Origin: Dromiciops gliroides
Taxonomy: Eukaryota; Chordata; Mammalia; Microbiotheria; Microbiotheriidae
DNA length: 64,000 bases
Reading direction: 5' to 3'
NCBI RefSeq assembly: GCF_019393635.1
Contig: NC_057867.1
Location: 70,125,492 to 70,189,491, forward strand
Positions 34,600 through 46,008 of this stretch are shown here, in pieces. Position 1 is the stretch's first letter, and each line of letters opens with the position of its first letter. A program made the position numbers and the translations under genes. The notes beneath the pieces are model-generated. The model worked only from the letters and a program-made list of their open reading frames with translations, was not told the origin of the DNA and ran no database searches.

Positions 34600-36800
34600 C
34601 CATGGGTAGAATAGAATGCTTTCCAGAATAGAATAGAAAGGTTCCCATTACAAGCACAGCTGACATCTTTCAAAGTTGAAAAGGCTACACTTTCAAATAA
34701 CTGCTCCTGGATATCGAATAAAACGGTACTTTAGACTGATCTTAAGTGATTCAGACTTCATCTTCTAAATGAATGGTTGTTGTTGGTACCTGAATCATCA
34801 ACCAATGAACCTCCTTTCTTTATTTCTTTTTTAAACGCTCTTATCACTTGTGCAATCCAATTTGTGGGGAAAGATGTCTGAAAGGATGCCCCCCAGCTGA
34901 AGCACAGTGTACACAAGCTTTGGCTTGGAGAAAATGTGCATGGCAGAGATAGAAATCCTAAAACGGACGACTGCCAATTATGCTGCTACAAATTTGAAAT
35001 CAAGCTCTGCAGGCACAGAAACGGTTTGATTTTAGCAAGAGAAGTCGATTGCATTTTGAGGCAGCTTTCGTGGTTGACTCCCTCCTCCCCATTCACTCCA
35101 CAAATGAACACATAGAGTCTCCTGATTTATCCAACTTTTTGTGGAAAAATCAAGTTTTGACAAAATACAGATTCCTACTCACCCACTAATCTCAAGGGCT
35201 TAATGTTTTGTAAAAATATTTTCAAATTGCCTCTCTGCACAGCACCCTGGGGCCTTAATGTAGCTTCCATCCAGGCCAATTTGGAACATGCATATGCCAA
35301 CCCTATTGTAAATAATTTTCCCTGTTAATATCTGCTTTCCATGGTTCACTTTCAATATTTTAAGTGAATATAAAAGCCTGTGAACCTAAGCCCCTGCAGT
35401 CTTCATTCTCTTAACACTGTAACAGCGAGTCTTGCTAGATTCACTAGTATTCGTGTGTTTACTGTTTACCTGCAGCTATACAACGCCTAGCATGAAGTCT
35501 GTTTGTCTTTATTAATGCAAGTAAAGGAAAACTAAATTGATTTTAACAAAACCTTTTTCTGTTTTCACTGCGAGTGGGGTTGGTTACATGTGTCATAAGC
35601 TCTGCAATACACTGTATGAGAAGACTTCTTTGCCCTGCAAAAGGGAAAGTGAAGGGGATTTTAATGAAATCATAACATTAAAACAGTTTCATATTAAATC
35701 CTGCTAATTTTCTAGGTGAAGACTGCAAAGTGAATGTGCGGAAACATTAAAAGGGAATTGAATTTGCATTCCTTATGCTACAGGCACATGTTTACATGAC
35801 CTTTAAAACAGAATTAAGGCTGTATCATCAGCAGCTGTAGGCAATTCCCATTACTAAGGCAATCAAATCAGAAGGCTAAAACTAACTAGAAAACATAAAT
35901 GAAACTGATAGAGAATCATCCTCATTCACTAGGTTTACTTGCAATCTACTTCCATACCACACACTACTAGTCATTTCCAAACAGTTTGCAGGAGAACCAA
36001 ATCAGAAATACTCAAAACACATGCTGAAAGCAGCATAGCACTAGGTTAGAAAGATTTCAAATCTTTTCCCCACAAAACCCTCACTATTCATCAGCAACCA
36101 ATGATCTTCTGAGCATTATTTACTTCTACCAATCACCTCAAAAAAGTAAGCACCATGATGATCTCTCCAGCAGAGATGATGTTGATTTAAAAAGAGAGGC
36201 CTGGAAGGACTAACTGTAATCGAATCCTTTTCGAAACTTTAGTGTGGTCTTTCAAAATGGTCTATCCAATTATTCAGACTTGTTTTGTATTTAGCATTTC
36301 CAACTTTTTTTTTTAATATGAAGAGATCCACTATTAAATAGCTTTCATTCCACTATTTCTCGAAGATTATTCAGAAAGAAATAGAAAGACTGATGTAAAA
36401 ATGGAGAATGCCTGTAATTACATCAAGTCAGGGGACTGTGTTTTAGGAAATTTTTCTCCTTTAAATTCCTCATGGGATTGGGAATCTTTTTCTCTTTCCT
36501 AAGGCTTTTAGATTTGTGTACTGTAGAAGAGTTTTAGTCCCTTAGAGAAAACTTTATAGGCACCAAGACAACAATCATAATATAAGGAATATGTGTGAAA
36601 ACACAATTCTACACTAACAAGAATTTAATTCATTTTTTTCCACCATTGGCTTGAGGATTCGTTGAGGATAAATGTCAATTAACTCTATAAAGTTACAGAC
36701 CTTATGTAAATGTCTATAGGTTCTCAGTTGACTCATGAAGATTAAGGTTCTGCATAATCCTCAACCATAATACTAAATTTTATATCATTACCGAAATCGA
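34600..36800. promoter_or_regulatory. Repeat-poor block with octamer-like sites
   Basis: About 2.2 kb with no recognisable transposon, which is exceptional for the left half of this window. It includes a degenerate MORE-like ATGCATATGCCA at 35288-35299 and a perfect reverse octamer ATTTGCAT at 35762-35769. It may hold one or more ancient conserved noncoding elements of the POU3F4 regulatory domain. No coding potential is seen. Confidence 0.3.
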
Positions 36801-37234
36801 TGCATATTTAAGTAGGAATATTCTTCAGTAATGCTCATGTCTGGCCCAATAAACTCACCAACACACACTTGCAGCCACATGCTACGGGGTGTGCCAGGCT
36901 TAATGTTCTGGAGATCCAGTTGGGTTCAGAGCTCACTTGTGTCACTTTCGAGCTTGGTGACTGTCATTTTATCACTGACCTTAAGTTTCTTCATCTCAAG
37001 TGAATAAACCATGAACCAGATTTCTTGAACCAAGTAAGTCACAGGATTGTTTCGAAGTATGTCCCTCAAGGATTAGCTAGCTAAATTCACAATTTAACAA
37101 AGGAGTTTAGGGATGTTAAGCCTAATTTACACAAGCATCTTGTAAAGAACAAACACTAGGTTGGGAGTTAAAGAAATCTCAACTGAAAGGGACCAAAGAA
37201 GTCATCAAGTCAAACCAAGACTCACACAACACAA

Positions 37235-37885
37235 CACAGTCCAGTCCAGCTCCCTGCCTTTTCGCAGGCCGCCCCCCATGCCTGGGATGTATTTCCTTCT
37301 CAGGGCCATCCATCCTCCTCTTAGATTCCCAGGCCTTCTTCAAAGCTTAGGTCCAGCACTATTTCCTAACAGGAAGCCTTTCCTTGCCATCTCCAACCAA
37401 AAATTACCTTGTGGATAGAGCACCAGACTTAAACCCAGAAGACATGGGTTCAAATCTATTTTTGATACAAAGTGGCTGTGTGACCCTGAACGAGTCACTT
37501 AACCTCTACATTATCTCAAGTGAAATATTTGTAAAGCACTTAGCACAGTGCCTGGCACATATAAATGGGAATTCCTTTCCTTTCCCCTTCCCTCCCAACG
37601 CCCCAGGTTAGGTTCTAGTAAATGGCCTACTGGCTGCCAACCTGCATTGGTAGTTTCTTCAAGCGAGAATTCCCTACCCCATGAAATCACAGTGCATCTT
37701 ATTTACTTCGAATGTATTTTGTATTACTTCTTCGTGTGAGTATGCATGGATATGCACATGTCTGTGTATGTATGTATACACACATACACACGTGTGTGTG
37801 ATTTCCCTCCATAGAAAAGAAGCTCTTTGGGGGCTGGGCCTCCCGACTTTGTTTTTGCAGCCTCAATGCCAAGCACTGGGCCCCA
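37235..37885 (+). mobile_element. L2 LINE 3' end, interrupted by MIR
   Basis: CCAGGCCTTCTTCAAAGC, then after a MIR (37410-37570) CTACCCCATGAAATCACAG, TATTTTGTATTACTTC and TTTGTTTTTGCAGCCTCAAT. A TG/CA-rich stretch lies at 37760-37800. Confidence 0.55.
37410..37570 (+). mobile_element. MIR SINE
   Basis: GGTTCAAATCTATTTTTG, GTGGCTGTGTGACCCTGAAC and CACAGTGCCTGGCACATATA. Confidence 0.8.
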
Positions 37886-37949
37886 TAGGCAGCATGCCCT
37901 TTTCAAAAAGGGTCAGTGGGTTGAGTAAGGAGAAAACGGAAGACTGCCC

Positions 37950-39345
37950 GGGGCCCCAGGCCTAGCCAGGGGCTGGAAAGAATCGGAGCTGAGAGAGTGC
38001 TCTTCCCAGCAGACCCTACTACTGCCTTTCACTAGCCTTCTTACCGGCTGTGCGGCCTTCAGCAAGCACTCCACCTCTCTGGGCCTCGGTTTCCCAGTCT
38101 GTCCAAGAGGTGCAAAGACTGCCCCACTTGGAGTCGGCGAACGGGAGTTGGAATTCGGTTCTGCTACTTTCTCCCTGGGGGCGTTCCGTATGGCCCTTAC
38201 CCGCTCTGGCCCTCAGTTTCCTCCTCTGTCGGGGGGGGGGGGAGGCGGGAGGAAATGCCAGGGATGCTGTCAGCTCCAACTCCAAGACCCCGTTACTGCC
38301 GAGGTCTCTTCCCTACACGCTCTCCGGCCCCGCCCGGCCTGCCTTTCACCTGGCGCTGCTGAGGGGGGTGGGAAGCCCGAGGGGGGAGGGGCGAGCGCTG
38401 GGGCTCCGCCGGGGGGCGGGAGCGCTAAGGCCGACGAGGCGAGCGGCAGTGGGGAGTTTAACATTGTCCCAAGTCTCTTTCCTTAGAGCTCCGGGTTGGG
38501 GGGGGAGGGGGGCCGCGTGGACCATTGTTCAAAGCGGGGGCCACGGGTCTTTTCCCGTCCTCGAGGATTAGGCAGGTTAAAGGCCCGGTCTGGCTCGAGC
38601 TCCTCTTGACCGGCGGCGGGTTAACCCTTCCGCGCCCGGAGAAAAACCCCCGAAAAAGGCCGAGACAGGGGGCAGGAGGGGAAGGGAAGCTCGCTCCTCT
38701 CGCCAGCCGGACCTCGGAAGGTGCGGGCGCTAAGCTGGGCGACAACCATGCTGGGCTAGGCTCGCAGCCGCTACACGGAGAGGCCCGACAGGCCCCGGCG
38801 CGCAGCCACGTACTCCTGGCGACACCGCTCCCCCTCCCCCTCCCGCGAACCCAAGCAGCTAAGCCTCGTGCGTCTCCTACTCCGGGCGGGGGCTTGGGGG
38901 CGGGGCTCGGCGTGGGGAGGAGGGGGGCGTGGTAGGAAGAAGAACAATATGGGCCTCGCTCTCCCCCCTCCCGCGGGTTTGGCTGGTGGTCTGGGTGGGG
39001 CCGGCTCTGCAGGAGAGTTGCCAGCCACAGAGAAAGCTGAAATTTGGAACAACAGAAATGACCCCCCCAACCCCCGCATACCCACCCAAGACCTGCCTCT
39101 GCCCCCGCCTCACCCCACCCCCTTTGCCAAAGCGCTGGCCCGGGCCACTGCTGAGCTCCACGTGGGAACCCACCGGCCCTCCCAGGCGGGCATCTTCCTC
39201 ATCAGCCCGTGCCTAAGCCACTGAGCTGATCGGCCCAACCTGAAAGCGCCTTGGTGATACCGGCGCATCCGGGAGCTTGAGCTGATCCTAGAGGGTAGGC
39301 AGGCAGCATACTGAGGCCCGCGTTGCGGGGGCGGGGGGGGGGGCA
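37950..39345. promoter_or_regulatory. Orphan CpG-rich island about 7 kb upstream of POU3F4
   Basis: The interval is GC-rich with many CpG dinucleotides and GC-box-like GGGGCGGG motifs, unlike the AT-rich flanks. Several overlapping open frames exist on both strands, which is expected of GC-rich DNA; none shows recognisable protein similarity. Its left edge is built from two MIR-like SINEs. It could be the promoter of an upstream noncoding transcript, an alternative POU3F4 promoter, or a Polycomb-type island common at developmental regulators. Confidence 0.55.
38030..38290 (+). mobile_element. Two consecutive MIR-like SINEs with CpG-rich sequence
   Basis: 38030-38112 carries the MIR motif order: a tRNA-like end, CAAGCACTCCACCTCTCTGGG, then the pyrimidine-rich GTTTCCCAGTCTGT. 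38130-38290 repeats it (GAGTCGGCG..., CCTCAGTTTCCTCCTCTGTC, then a CAGCTCCAACTCCAAGACC end). Both contain more CpG than MIRs elsewhere in the window. Confidence 0.6.
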
Positions 39346-40366
39346 GGAGGGAGCAGGTCCCCATAGTCATCCTGATCGGCCGCCAAGCTCTCTCTTGTTC
39401 TTTTATGCACCGACGGCTAGTCCATCTACACTGTAACTAAAAGTGTAGTGTCAAGCTCTAAAGTGGAACCCTTCTGTCCCAAAAGCAACCCAACCCCCCA
39501 GATCGATAGAATGTCTGCCAGAGTGCAAAAAGCTACCGAGTCTCTGCAGAAAACTTTGCTAATGGGAACCTCAAACTCCTTACCAAATAGATTCACAATG
39601 ATTTCCCAAGTCGGCCTGATCCCAACCCGATTTGCCTTTTTTTTTTTTTAAATCAAGCTCTCTCTTGTTAGTCCCAGCCCTCCTCCCCACTCTCCAAATT
39701 ATCTAGTTGCTTGGTTCATTTTCCAAATTTGATAAGATTTGGTTGTCTCTAAGCAAACCAAACAACAATCGGATAGCTCTTTTGACGTGGTTCGTTTTCA
39801 AATTTGTTTGAAATCTGTTATAAATTTCTTTGCTCATTGAATAGCCCCAAAATAGCGGCTAGCACACCTCGGGGATCTGCACATTCGTTGCCATAAATCT
39901 TTTCCTAGAAGCTCTTATTTCGATCCTCAGTCCCGCTTATATAGTTACATCGAGCGAGGTGAGAGGGAGGTGGTTATGTATCCTTAACCCCAGTAAACAG
40001 CATTTTTTACTTCGGGGAGGCGTCCTTGGAAATTGCTAAGAATATCCAACTGCACTTAACGAATGAAACAAGCTCCTTCTAAATATGCAAGCTGGAAATC
40101 CGTCCCTGAAGAGAGAGTTAACTGTGAAGGGGGTGGGGGTGGGGGTGGGCAGGTCTATTAATTACTCACTGCCAGATCACAGCTTTAAAAAATGTGTATT
40201 CTATATCTACGTACAAATGTATCTACATAAACAACAATAATGACATGGCCTCACCTGGTCGATGCTGGCGTTAAAGCCACATTTATGGCGTCTTAAAACC
40301 ACAACCACATTCAAATTTGGAAACAAATTATGAGTTCGTAAACACAATTAAGCAACGAGTAGTGCG

Positions 40367-40372
<6 letters not shown>
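39346..40372. other. Repeat-poor single-copy DNA
   Basis: No gene or transposon recognised. AT-rich with TTTGATAAGATTTGG and AAATTTGTTTGAAAT stretches near 39720-39830; possibly regulatory. Confidence 0.35.
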
Positions 40373-40425
<53 letters not shown>

Positions 40426-40517
40426 CCCCTCTCTCCCTCTCTCCCTCTCTCTCCCTCTCTCCCTCTCTCTCCCTCTCTCTCTCTCCCTCTCCCTCTCCCT
40501 TTCCCTCTCCCCCCCCC
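40373..40517. repeat. 145-bp pure polypyrimidine tract (CT)n/(CCCTCT)n
   Basis: No purine on the + strand between 40373 and 40517. A CT dinucleotide array grades into CCCTCTCT units and a C run. Confidence 0.97.
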
Positions 40518-41479
40518 ATTGAGTTTCTCAGAGGTGCTCTCTACCACTACAGCACAAGTCAGTGTCAGTATCTCATGCCTGGCTACGATGAACCCCAAGA
40601 ATGGTGACCATGTAGGATGCACGCACGATTCACAACATCTGCCTGTAACCCTGGGAGAAAGAACGTCAGCCATTGACAATGGCGATGGCAAGGTAGTAAG
40701 TGAGCAGAGACGAGAAAGTACGAGGGGCACCGAGCCGCCTGTGAAAATGCAGCATTTAGAATACATGGCATTTACCTTAGCAGGGATGCTCTTTTATTGT
40801 ACCCCGCTAGCCTCTAACCATGCTGCAGAACAGCCCATTGCCAAACAATGCCTCGTCGTTTCCAAAGCAGCACTCGTTTTGCTAGCAAATGCAAGTGGTT
40901 TGGCAGATTTGGGTATGTTTGCATTAAATCTTACATTATGAATATTTGATTTTTAAAATTACCCCGTTTCTGCTTCTGCATTCGCGGTGTGCTGGCTCCC
41001 TCCCCCCACGTCAGCTCCCCCCACCCCCACCGCCCTCTCCCTCTCCCTTTTTCTCAGAAGATCACTTCCTCACGTTCAAGAACATCCAACAGAGACCTAC
41101 AAAAATGAACTCATTGCGCTTGAGTCGGTATTGGCTAATGTCTGCCACTGCTGCCTGAATTCCCCTTTCCCACAACATTGCAAGCCCCTTACCTTCCCCC
41201 GCGGTTTGCTTTGTAAAAAGCTAAACCAGGAGAGCCAGGGGGCCGCTAGGTCCAGCTGAGAATCGGCTGGGCAGCTGGGTCTCCCACCAAGAATGTATCA
41301 TGTATCATGTACAGGGACCAGAAAGGCTTCTCTCTTCCTTTGGCCATTTGTTTCTCTTCGCTTGGGATTGCTCCCCACCACCACTACCACCCAGCCCCGC
41401 CATTCCTAGAATTTTGTACTTGCTCCTATGGAGCCACATCTCGATCGCCCTGTTTCTAAACTGAATTGGTGTTGGAGGT
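40518..41479. other. Single-copy DNA, no feature recognised
   Basis: Mixed composition. The open frames at 40519-40941 and elsewhere show no protein similarity I recognise. Confidence 0.35.
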
Positions 41480-42080
41480 GAAGGGTTCGCTGTGGAGGTC
41501 ACAGCCCAGCGCCCCTTCTCGCCGCCGGGAGCCTCCTCAGGCGGCATTCAATCCGACTCAAATGGAGCCTGGGACTTCTCCGCACCTTCTTCGCCCCCCG
41601 CCGCTCCCGCCCCCCCCCCCCATCCTCCATCTCCAGGTTTGGGGGATTAAAGAGAACCCTCTAAGTCTCTGAACAATATGAAGTGGAGCTGCATGGCCCT
41701 CCCCGCGGCTCGGCTCCTCTTGGCCCCAGTCGGCTCGGCTCTTTGGCCGATCTGCCTGTAGAGCAGAGCGAGCTGGGGCCCCGAGCACGGCCGCTCAGCT
41801 CGGCTCTGCTCTCTCCGACAGTCCCTTCTACCCGAAAGAAATCGATCAATCAGGCTCAATTTGTTGGCTCTTGACTGCAGAGAGAACTCGGTGGTGGTTA
41901 AGAACGGGATGTGTGTGGGGGGGGGGGGCGGGGGGGGGTCCCTGCGAGCACACGGGCTTTCTGTGCGGTGTCTGGAGGTAACTCCGCTATCTCCATCGTT
42001 CTGAAGGCTTCCAGTCTTTCCGAGGGCCACAGGGACATCACCCGCCCCCCAACCCCCAACCCACTGCCTTCCCTACCCAG
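41480..42080. promoter_or_regulatory. Second GC-rich, CpG-containing block upstream of POU3F4
   Basis: The segment is GC-rich, with repeated GGCTCGGCTC and GCCGCC motifs, a poly-C run near 41610-41620 and a poly-G run near 41918-41938. No repeat family and no credible protein is visible. It may be a satellite CpG island or enhancer of POU3F4; this rests on composition and position only. Confidence 0.35.
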
Positions 42081-43444
42081 TTTACAACCGAACAATCAAG
42101 CCGTTCTTGGAAGGAGTCGGTGGGCTAGTGGTGTCTGTAATTAACTAAATAGTGGTCCTAAAAGAGAGAATCAGAGAACAGACCCAGAAGAGAAAGTTGG
42201 TGGCCCGCACTCGTTTGACCTGGAGAACTAAGTCTGTCGGGCCGGGCTTATTCTGGGAAGTGTATGAACCCCAATACAATTACAGCTCCTCCGCCTCAAA
42301 GAGGGACTGCCCTCTCTAGCGACTTTTAGCTGGCCCAGGTTTCAGGGGAAGGGAAAGGGTTGGAGAAGTGACAAAAAGAATCACCCAAGGCTGAGCTGTT
42401 GGGACCTAGGACTGTGGGGCAACACCTAGGGGCAGGGACCCCGTTCTAGAGGCGGATCTCTTCCGTGCTTGCGAACTTCGGTCGATGAAAAATAAGTTAC
42501 AAATTCTTGCAACAGTAGCTTTGCGTGTACTCATTTCGCTCCCATGTCCAGACGGGGTCGGCTATTGAATAAGGCTCTTTTATTCCGCATGGGGTAGGGG
42601 ATTTGTGGCCATGGTCCCCCTTTTATTCCTCTCTCTATGGAAACCCAGATCATGGGGAGAAATATGCGAGGCTGCATAAAGACAAGCAGCAGAGAGGAGC
42701 GCTTGAGAGCGGCATCTGTTACACTTGGGAAGTTAGACTGACAGGGGAAAGCGAAGGAAACCCTCTCCAGTAGATTAGTTAGAACAGCAAGAAGATTTAA
42801 CTATATGCAGATTTTAAAAATCCTTCCATGCAAGGGCATAATGGTCCAGAGTTAGGTTGCAGCCACGAAGATGCTGCTTGGCTAGGGGCTCGGGCTGCTG
42901 AAATGCATGATTCCTAGTTAGTTGGGGAGGTTTCCTTCAGCCTGGCCCCGGGTTAAAGGCTAGCCTTTTACCTGAATACACCACAGGAGGGGGAGGAGGG
43001 TGGGGAAGTGCAAAGCCTGCCCTTCTGCCCAAGTGATTTCTTTCCTCATTGAAGGGGGGGGTGGTGTCTGAAGCACAGGGGCTCGCTCCACCAGCAAACC
43101 TTCCTAAGTTGGGCTCGGGCCCGAATTGGAGTAGTGCTCCCCTCCCTGGACTGGGTGGGAGCTGTCAGGCTAGAACGCTAAGGGCATGCCAGGCCCCGAC
43201 CTAGTGCAAAACCCCCACACCATCAGCCCCTTCTAGGCCAATCCATGAAAGAATGCTAAAGGCTTCACATAATACTCCAGGCACGAGCACTTTGGCCATC
43301 AGAAACCCTTCGGAGCTGGGAGAAACCTCTGCCTGAGCATTATGTTAGGTGCCTTTCCTTCTGACCTCTAAAGCGACCCTGACCCAGACCTCGAGTGCCT
43401 CCACAAGTGAGAAGCTTGCAGAGCCCCGGAAAACTGCGCCCCTT
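42081..43444. other. Upstream single-copy DNA of POU3F4
   Basis: GC-moderate, repeat-free. It contains a TATA-like GCATAAAG near 42675 followed by AGCAGAGAGGAGCG, which could mark a minor promoter, but nothing decisive. Confidence 0.3.
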
Positions 43445-43449
43445 CTTCA

Positions 43450-43497
43450 CACGAGCACGCACACCCACGCACACCCACACGCGCGCACGCGCGCAAA

Positions 43498-43538
<41 letters not shown>
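43450..43538. repeat. (CA)n with CGCGCA prefix, alternating purine-pyrimidine
   Basis: CACACGCGCGCACGCGCGCA near 43477-43495, then about 19 CA units to 43538. Confidence 0.95.
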
Positions 43539-43540
<2 letters not shown>

Positions 43541-44029
43541 ATTTTTTTCCAGGAGGCAAAAGTTGAAACAAGAACGAGCAAAAAACAGCTTCCGCGTTGG
43601 GCAAAAGAGGACACACAATTGACAGTAAGAAAAGAAAGAAAACGAGAAATAAAAGAAAGAAAGAAAAAGAAGAAAAAACCGAGTAACAAAAAAAACCCCA
43701 ACTAAGCCTTTAGAGGACCCTCAGCAAAAGAAACTATTTCAAGGAGGGGGGAGGGGGATGGATCGTAAATAATCGCTGCAAATAACTACGCGTCTATTTT
43801 TTAAGACAGGAAGACAGACAGACAGACGGGGGCAAAAAGACCGAAAGAAAAATAAATAAAGAGAAAGTCGCGCCCCAACAAATAGCATCTTCTTCTGCCC
43901 AACAGACTTTTCCCATTCCCCAGACTCGACCCTGTTAGCTCACTGCTTTTTCCCAAACGAGCCGTACCCAAAGGAGCCCGAGAATGTCTAGCTGTAGAAC
44001 GGAATTGGAGAAGAAGCTGCTCACCTTGG

Positions 44030-44290
44030 CTTTTGCATTTTTTCCTTTTCTCGAATTTCCTTCAGATCTGTCTTCTTAGGCAAACTAATGCCTTAATGAC
44101 TTTCTGGTAGCTGCAAGCCTTCTTTTATTTCTGCTAAATATATGAAAATGTATGCAAATTTAAATCAAGCTTAACCTAGGAGCTCTTGCAATATATTTAA
44201 TGGAATTTCAAACCAATAAGGGGACTCTGCTGCAGTCTTCTGCAAGTGCAAATATCATTACGCAGCTAGGTTACTTCCAAAATTGTGTCC
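44030..44290 (+). promoter_or_regulatory. AT-rich candidate enhancer with a perfect POU octamer
   Basis: A repeat-free AT-rich block within GC-richer DNA, about 1.8 kb upstream of the POU3F4 start. It contains a perfect octamer ATGCAAAT at 44152-44159, several TAAT cores, and CCAATAAG at about 44213-44220. An autoregulatory POU site is plausible but unproven. Confidence 0.35.
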
Positions 44291-44503
44291 AGAAAGGTCA
44301 TTTTAAAACTTGGGAGCCTTGCCTAGGTATGGGTGCCTCACTTTCCAAGCCACAGCACCTCGAAAAGCCTTGTGTTTAGTCCAACCCTGCCCCCAAAAAG
44401 AGGATTTGAAAGAGGGGATGTAGAAAACAATGACTTTTCTTTTCCTGATTTGGAAGGGCTTAAGGGAAGGACAAGGAGTGTTCCCTATTCCTTCCCCCCC
44501 CTT

Positions 44504-44527
44504 ACACACACACACACACACACACAC
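44504..44527. repeat. (CA)n microsatellite
   Basis: Twelve CA units, 1.5 kb upstream of the POU3F4 start. Confidence 0.95.
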
Positions 44528-45029
44528 CAATTGTTGTTTTGTTTTGTTTTGTTTTTTTCTTGAAGGAAATAAATAAAAGCTTTCTCTTTAGAATCTGAAA
44601 GAAAACTCCAACCCATACCCAGTTGGGAGGGGAACGGGAGATGCAAAAACACCATAGCTTTCCTATGCCAGCATTTTAAGGGCAAATGAAAGCATTTCCT
44701 TTCCTTACAAGTCCCTTAGAAATCTCTTTCTGCTTTTCCCAGGAGTCAATGCCACGGAGGTGAGGTGGCAGCCACCCTTCTCCCAAAAGTCCTGGTAGCT
44801 GGCCTGCCTGTCGGTGGGCCCTCCATAAAGGCTTTGTGTGCTTGGAAGGCTTGCTCAGGCACTGAACCTCCTTGCTGGTGAGGGGCTTCTACTGGGATGG
44901 GATGGAACGGATGGGGTGACAAGCTTCAGAAAAGCCGAAGGTGCCCGCGTCAGGACACGTTCCACCGAACTTTCCTAGAATACTTTAAAGTTCATCTTCA
45001 ACTCTCCCAAATTTTCTTTAGGGTCATTG

Positions 45030-45185
45030 ATCCTGGCGTTGCAAGGGAGATCAAGATAACTTTTAGTCCAACCCGCTCAGTTGACAGTAGAGTGGTTCCT
45101 GAGGCCCAGCGATGGCAAAGGACTTGCCCAAGGTCACAGGTAGTAGATTTGAACTCAAGTCCTCCCAATCTAATGCTTATCACTC
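45030..45185 (-). mobile_element. MIR SINE, antisense
   Basis: GCAAAGGACTTGCCCAAGGTC and GATTTGAACTCAAGTCCTCCC in antisense order, under 1 kb from the POU3F4 start. Confidence 0.75.
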
Positions 45186-45699
45186 CCCTCCTCCTCCCCC
45201 CTGCCTCACCCAGTGCTTTTAGTTACACCTTATGGAACTTAACTATGCAAAGAAAAAATAAGGGGTACCTCAGATTTGTTTCACTTGATGGCAAAAGGTT
45301 ACCCGTCCTTTAGTGTCATCCTCCTTAAGAAAAATAAATAAATAAAATCTCTACCAGTAACTTTAGATTTGCTGATCTATATATAATTTTTTCCTAGATG
45401 TCTTTGTTGTTACAACTTTGTAACATGTATTATTTTGTAATTAGCTCCATGCCTGATTCATACTGCTGAGGAGAGCAGAAAAAAAAATCTTTAGTAAACG
45501 GGCTGAGGATGCAAAATCGATCTTAGAAAACAGAATTTCATATATTTTAATTTTTTTACCCTATTTAGAATTAATCGTTGTGAGAAATACGGTACTGCCA
45601 TTCTCTACCCCCCCCCTTCCCTTCCCCCTCCGCCACCCCCCCCCCATCACGCCCAGGATCCCTTTAAAAAAACAAATGTTTAGCATCGTCCAGAGAAGA

Positions 45700-46008
45700 A
45701 AGAGTTAAATAAATGATCCGTGGATAGTCAGCTAGAGGCAACCAATGGAGCCTAAAGATTGATTCACTTCCTGCTTCACTCCTCACTTTAACTCCTGGGT
45801 TTCACAAACCTAATTTGGAAAGCGCGACCTGCCTCCTTGCCCATCATTGGTGCCAGCAAAAGCTTCCCCGCACAAGCGTGGCTGCCATTGGCCAGGACGA
45901 CTGCCAATAACTAAGTGGTTGCTGATTTGGCTCCCTTGCTTCGTAGATGTCAAAGGCTGAAGCTGCTCCCTTTGCCACATTATAACTAGTAGGGGATCTA
46001 CACCAACC
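45700..46008 (+). promoter_or_regulatory. POU3F4: Proximal promoter and 5' leader of POU3F4
   Basis: The 300 bp upstream of the start codon contain four CCAAT motifs: forward at 45742-45746 and 45904-45908, reverse at 45846-45850 and 45887-45891. No canonical TATA box lies at a convincing distance. A weak AT-rich stretch (CATTATAACTAG) at about 45978-45989 is too near the ATG to serve unless the leader is very short. Repeat content is low and it joins the CpG-rich coding region. The transcription start cannot be placed from sequence alone. Confidence 0.55.

Noticed and set aside
35380-35520. Possible microRNA hairpin around GCGAGTCTTGCTAGATTCAC
   Set aside because: No convincing long stem could be paired by eye and no known miRNA seed recognised; kept only as part of a repeat-poor block.
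38050-38571. 173-codon open frame in the CpG island, with overlapping frames on both strands
   Set aside because: GC-rich DNA lacks stops by composition. Part of the frame is MIR-derived, and no domain, splice pattern or conserved motif is visible.
40311-40766. 151-codon reverse frame rich in Arg-Glu and 96-codon forward Ser-Leu frame
   Set aside because: Translation of the CT-rich tract plus flanks; no gene evidence.
42670-42720. TATA-like GCATAAAG as an alternative POU3F4 promoter
   Set aside because: A single weak motif without an initiator, exon or splice-donor support; POU3F4 is known as an intronless gene.
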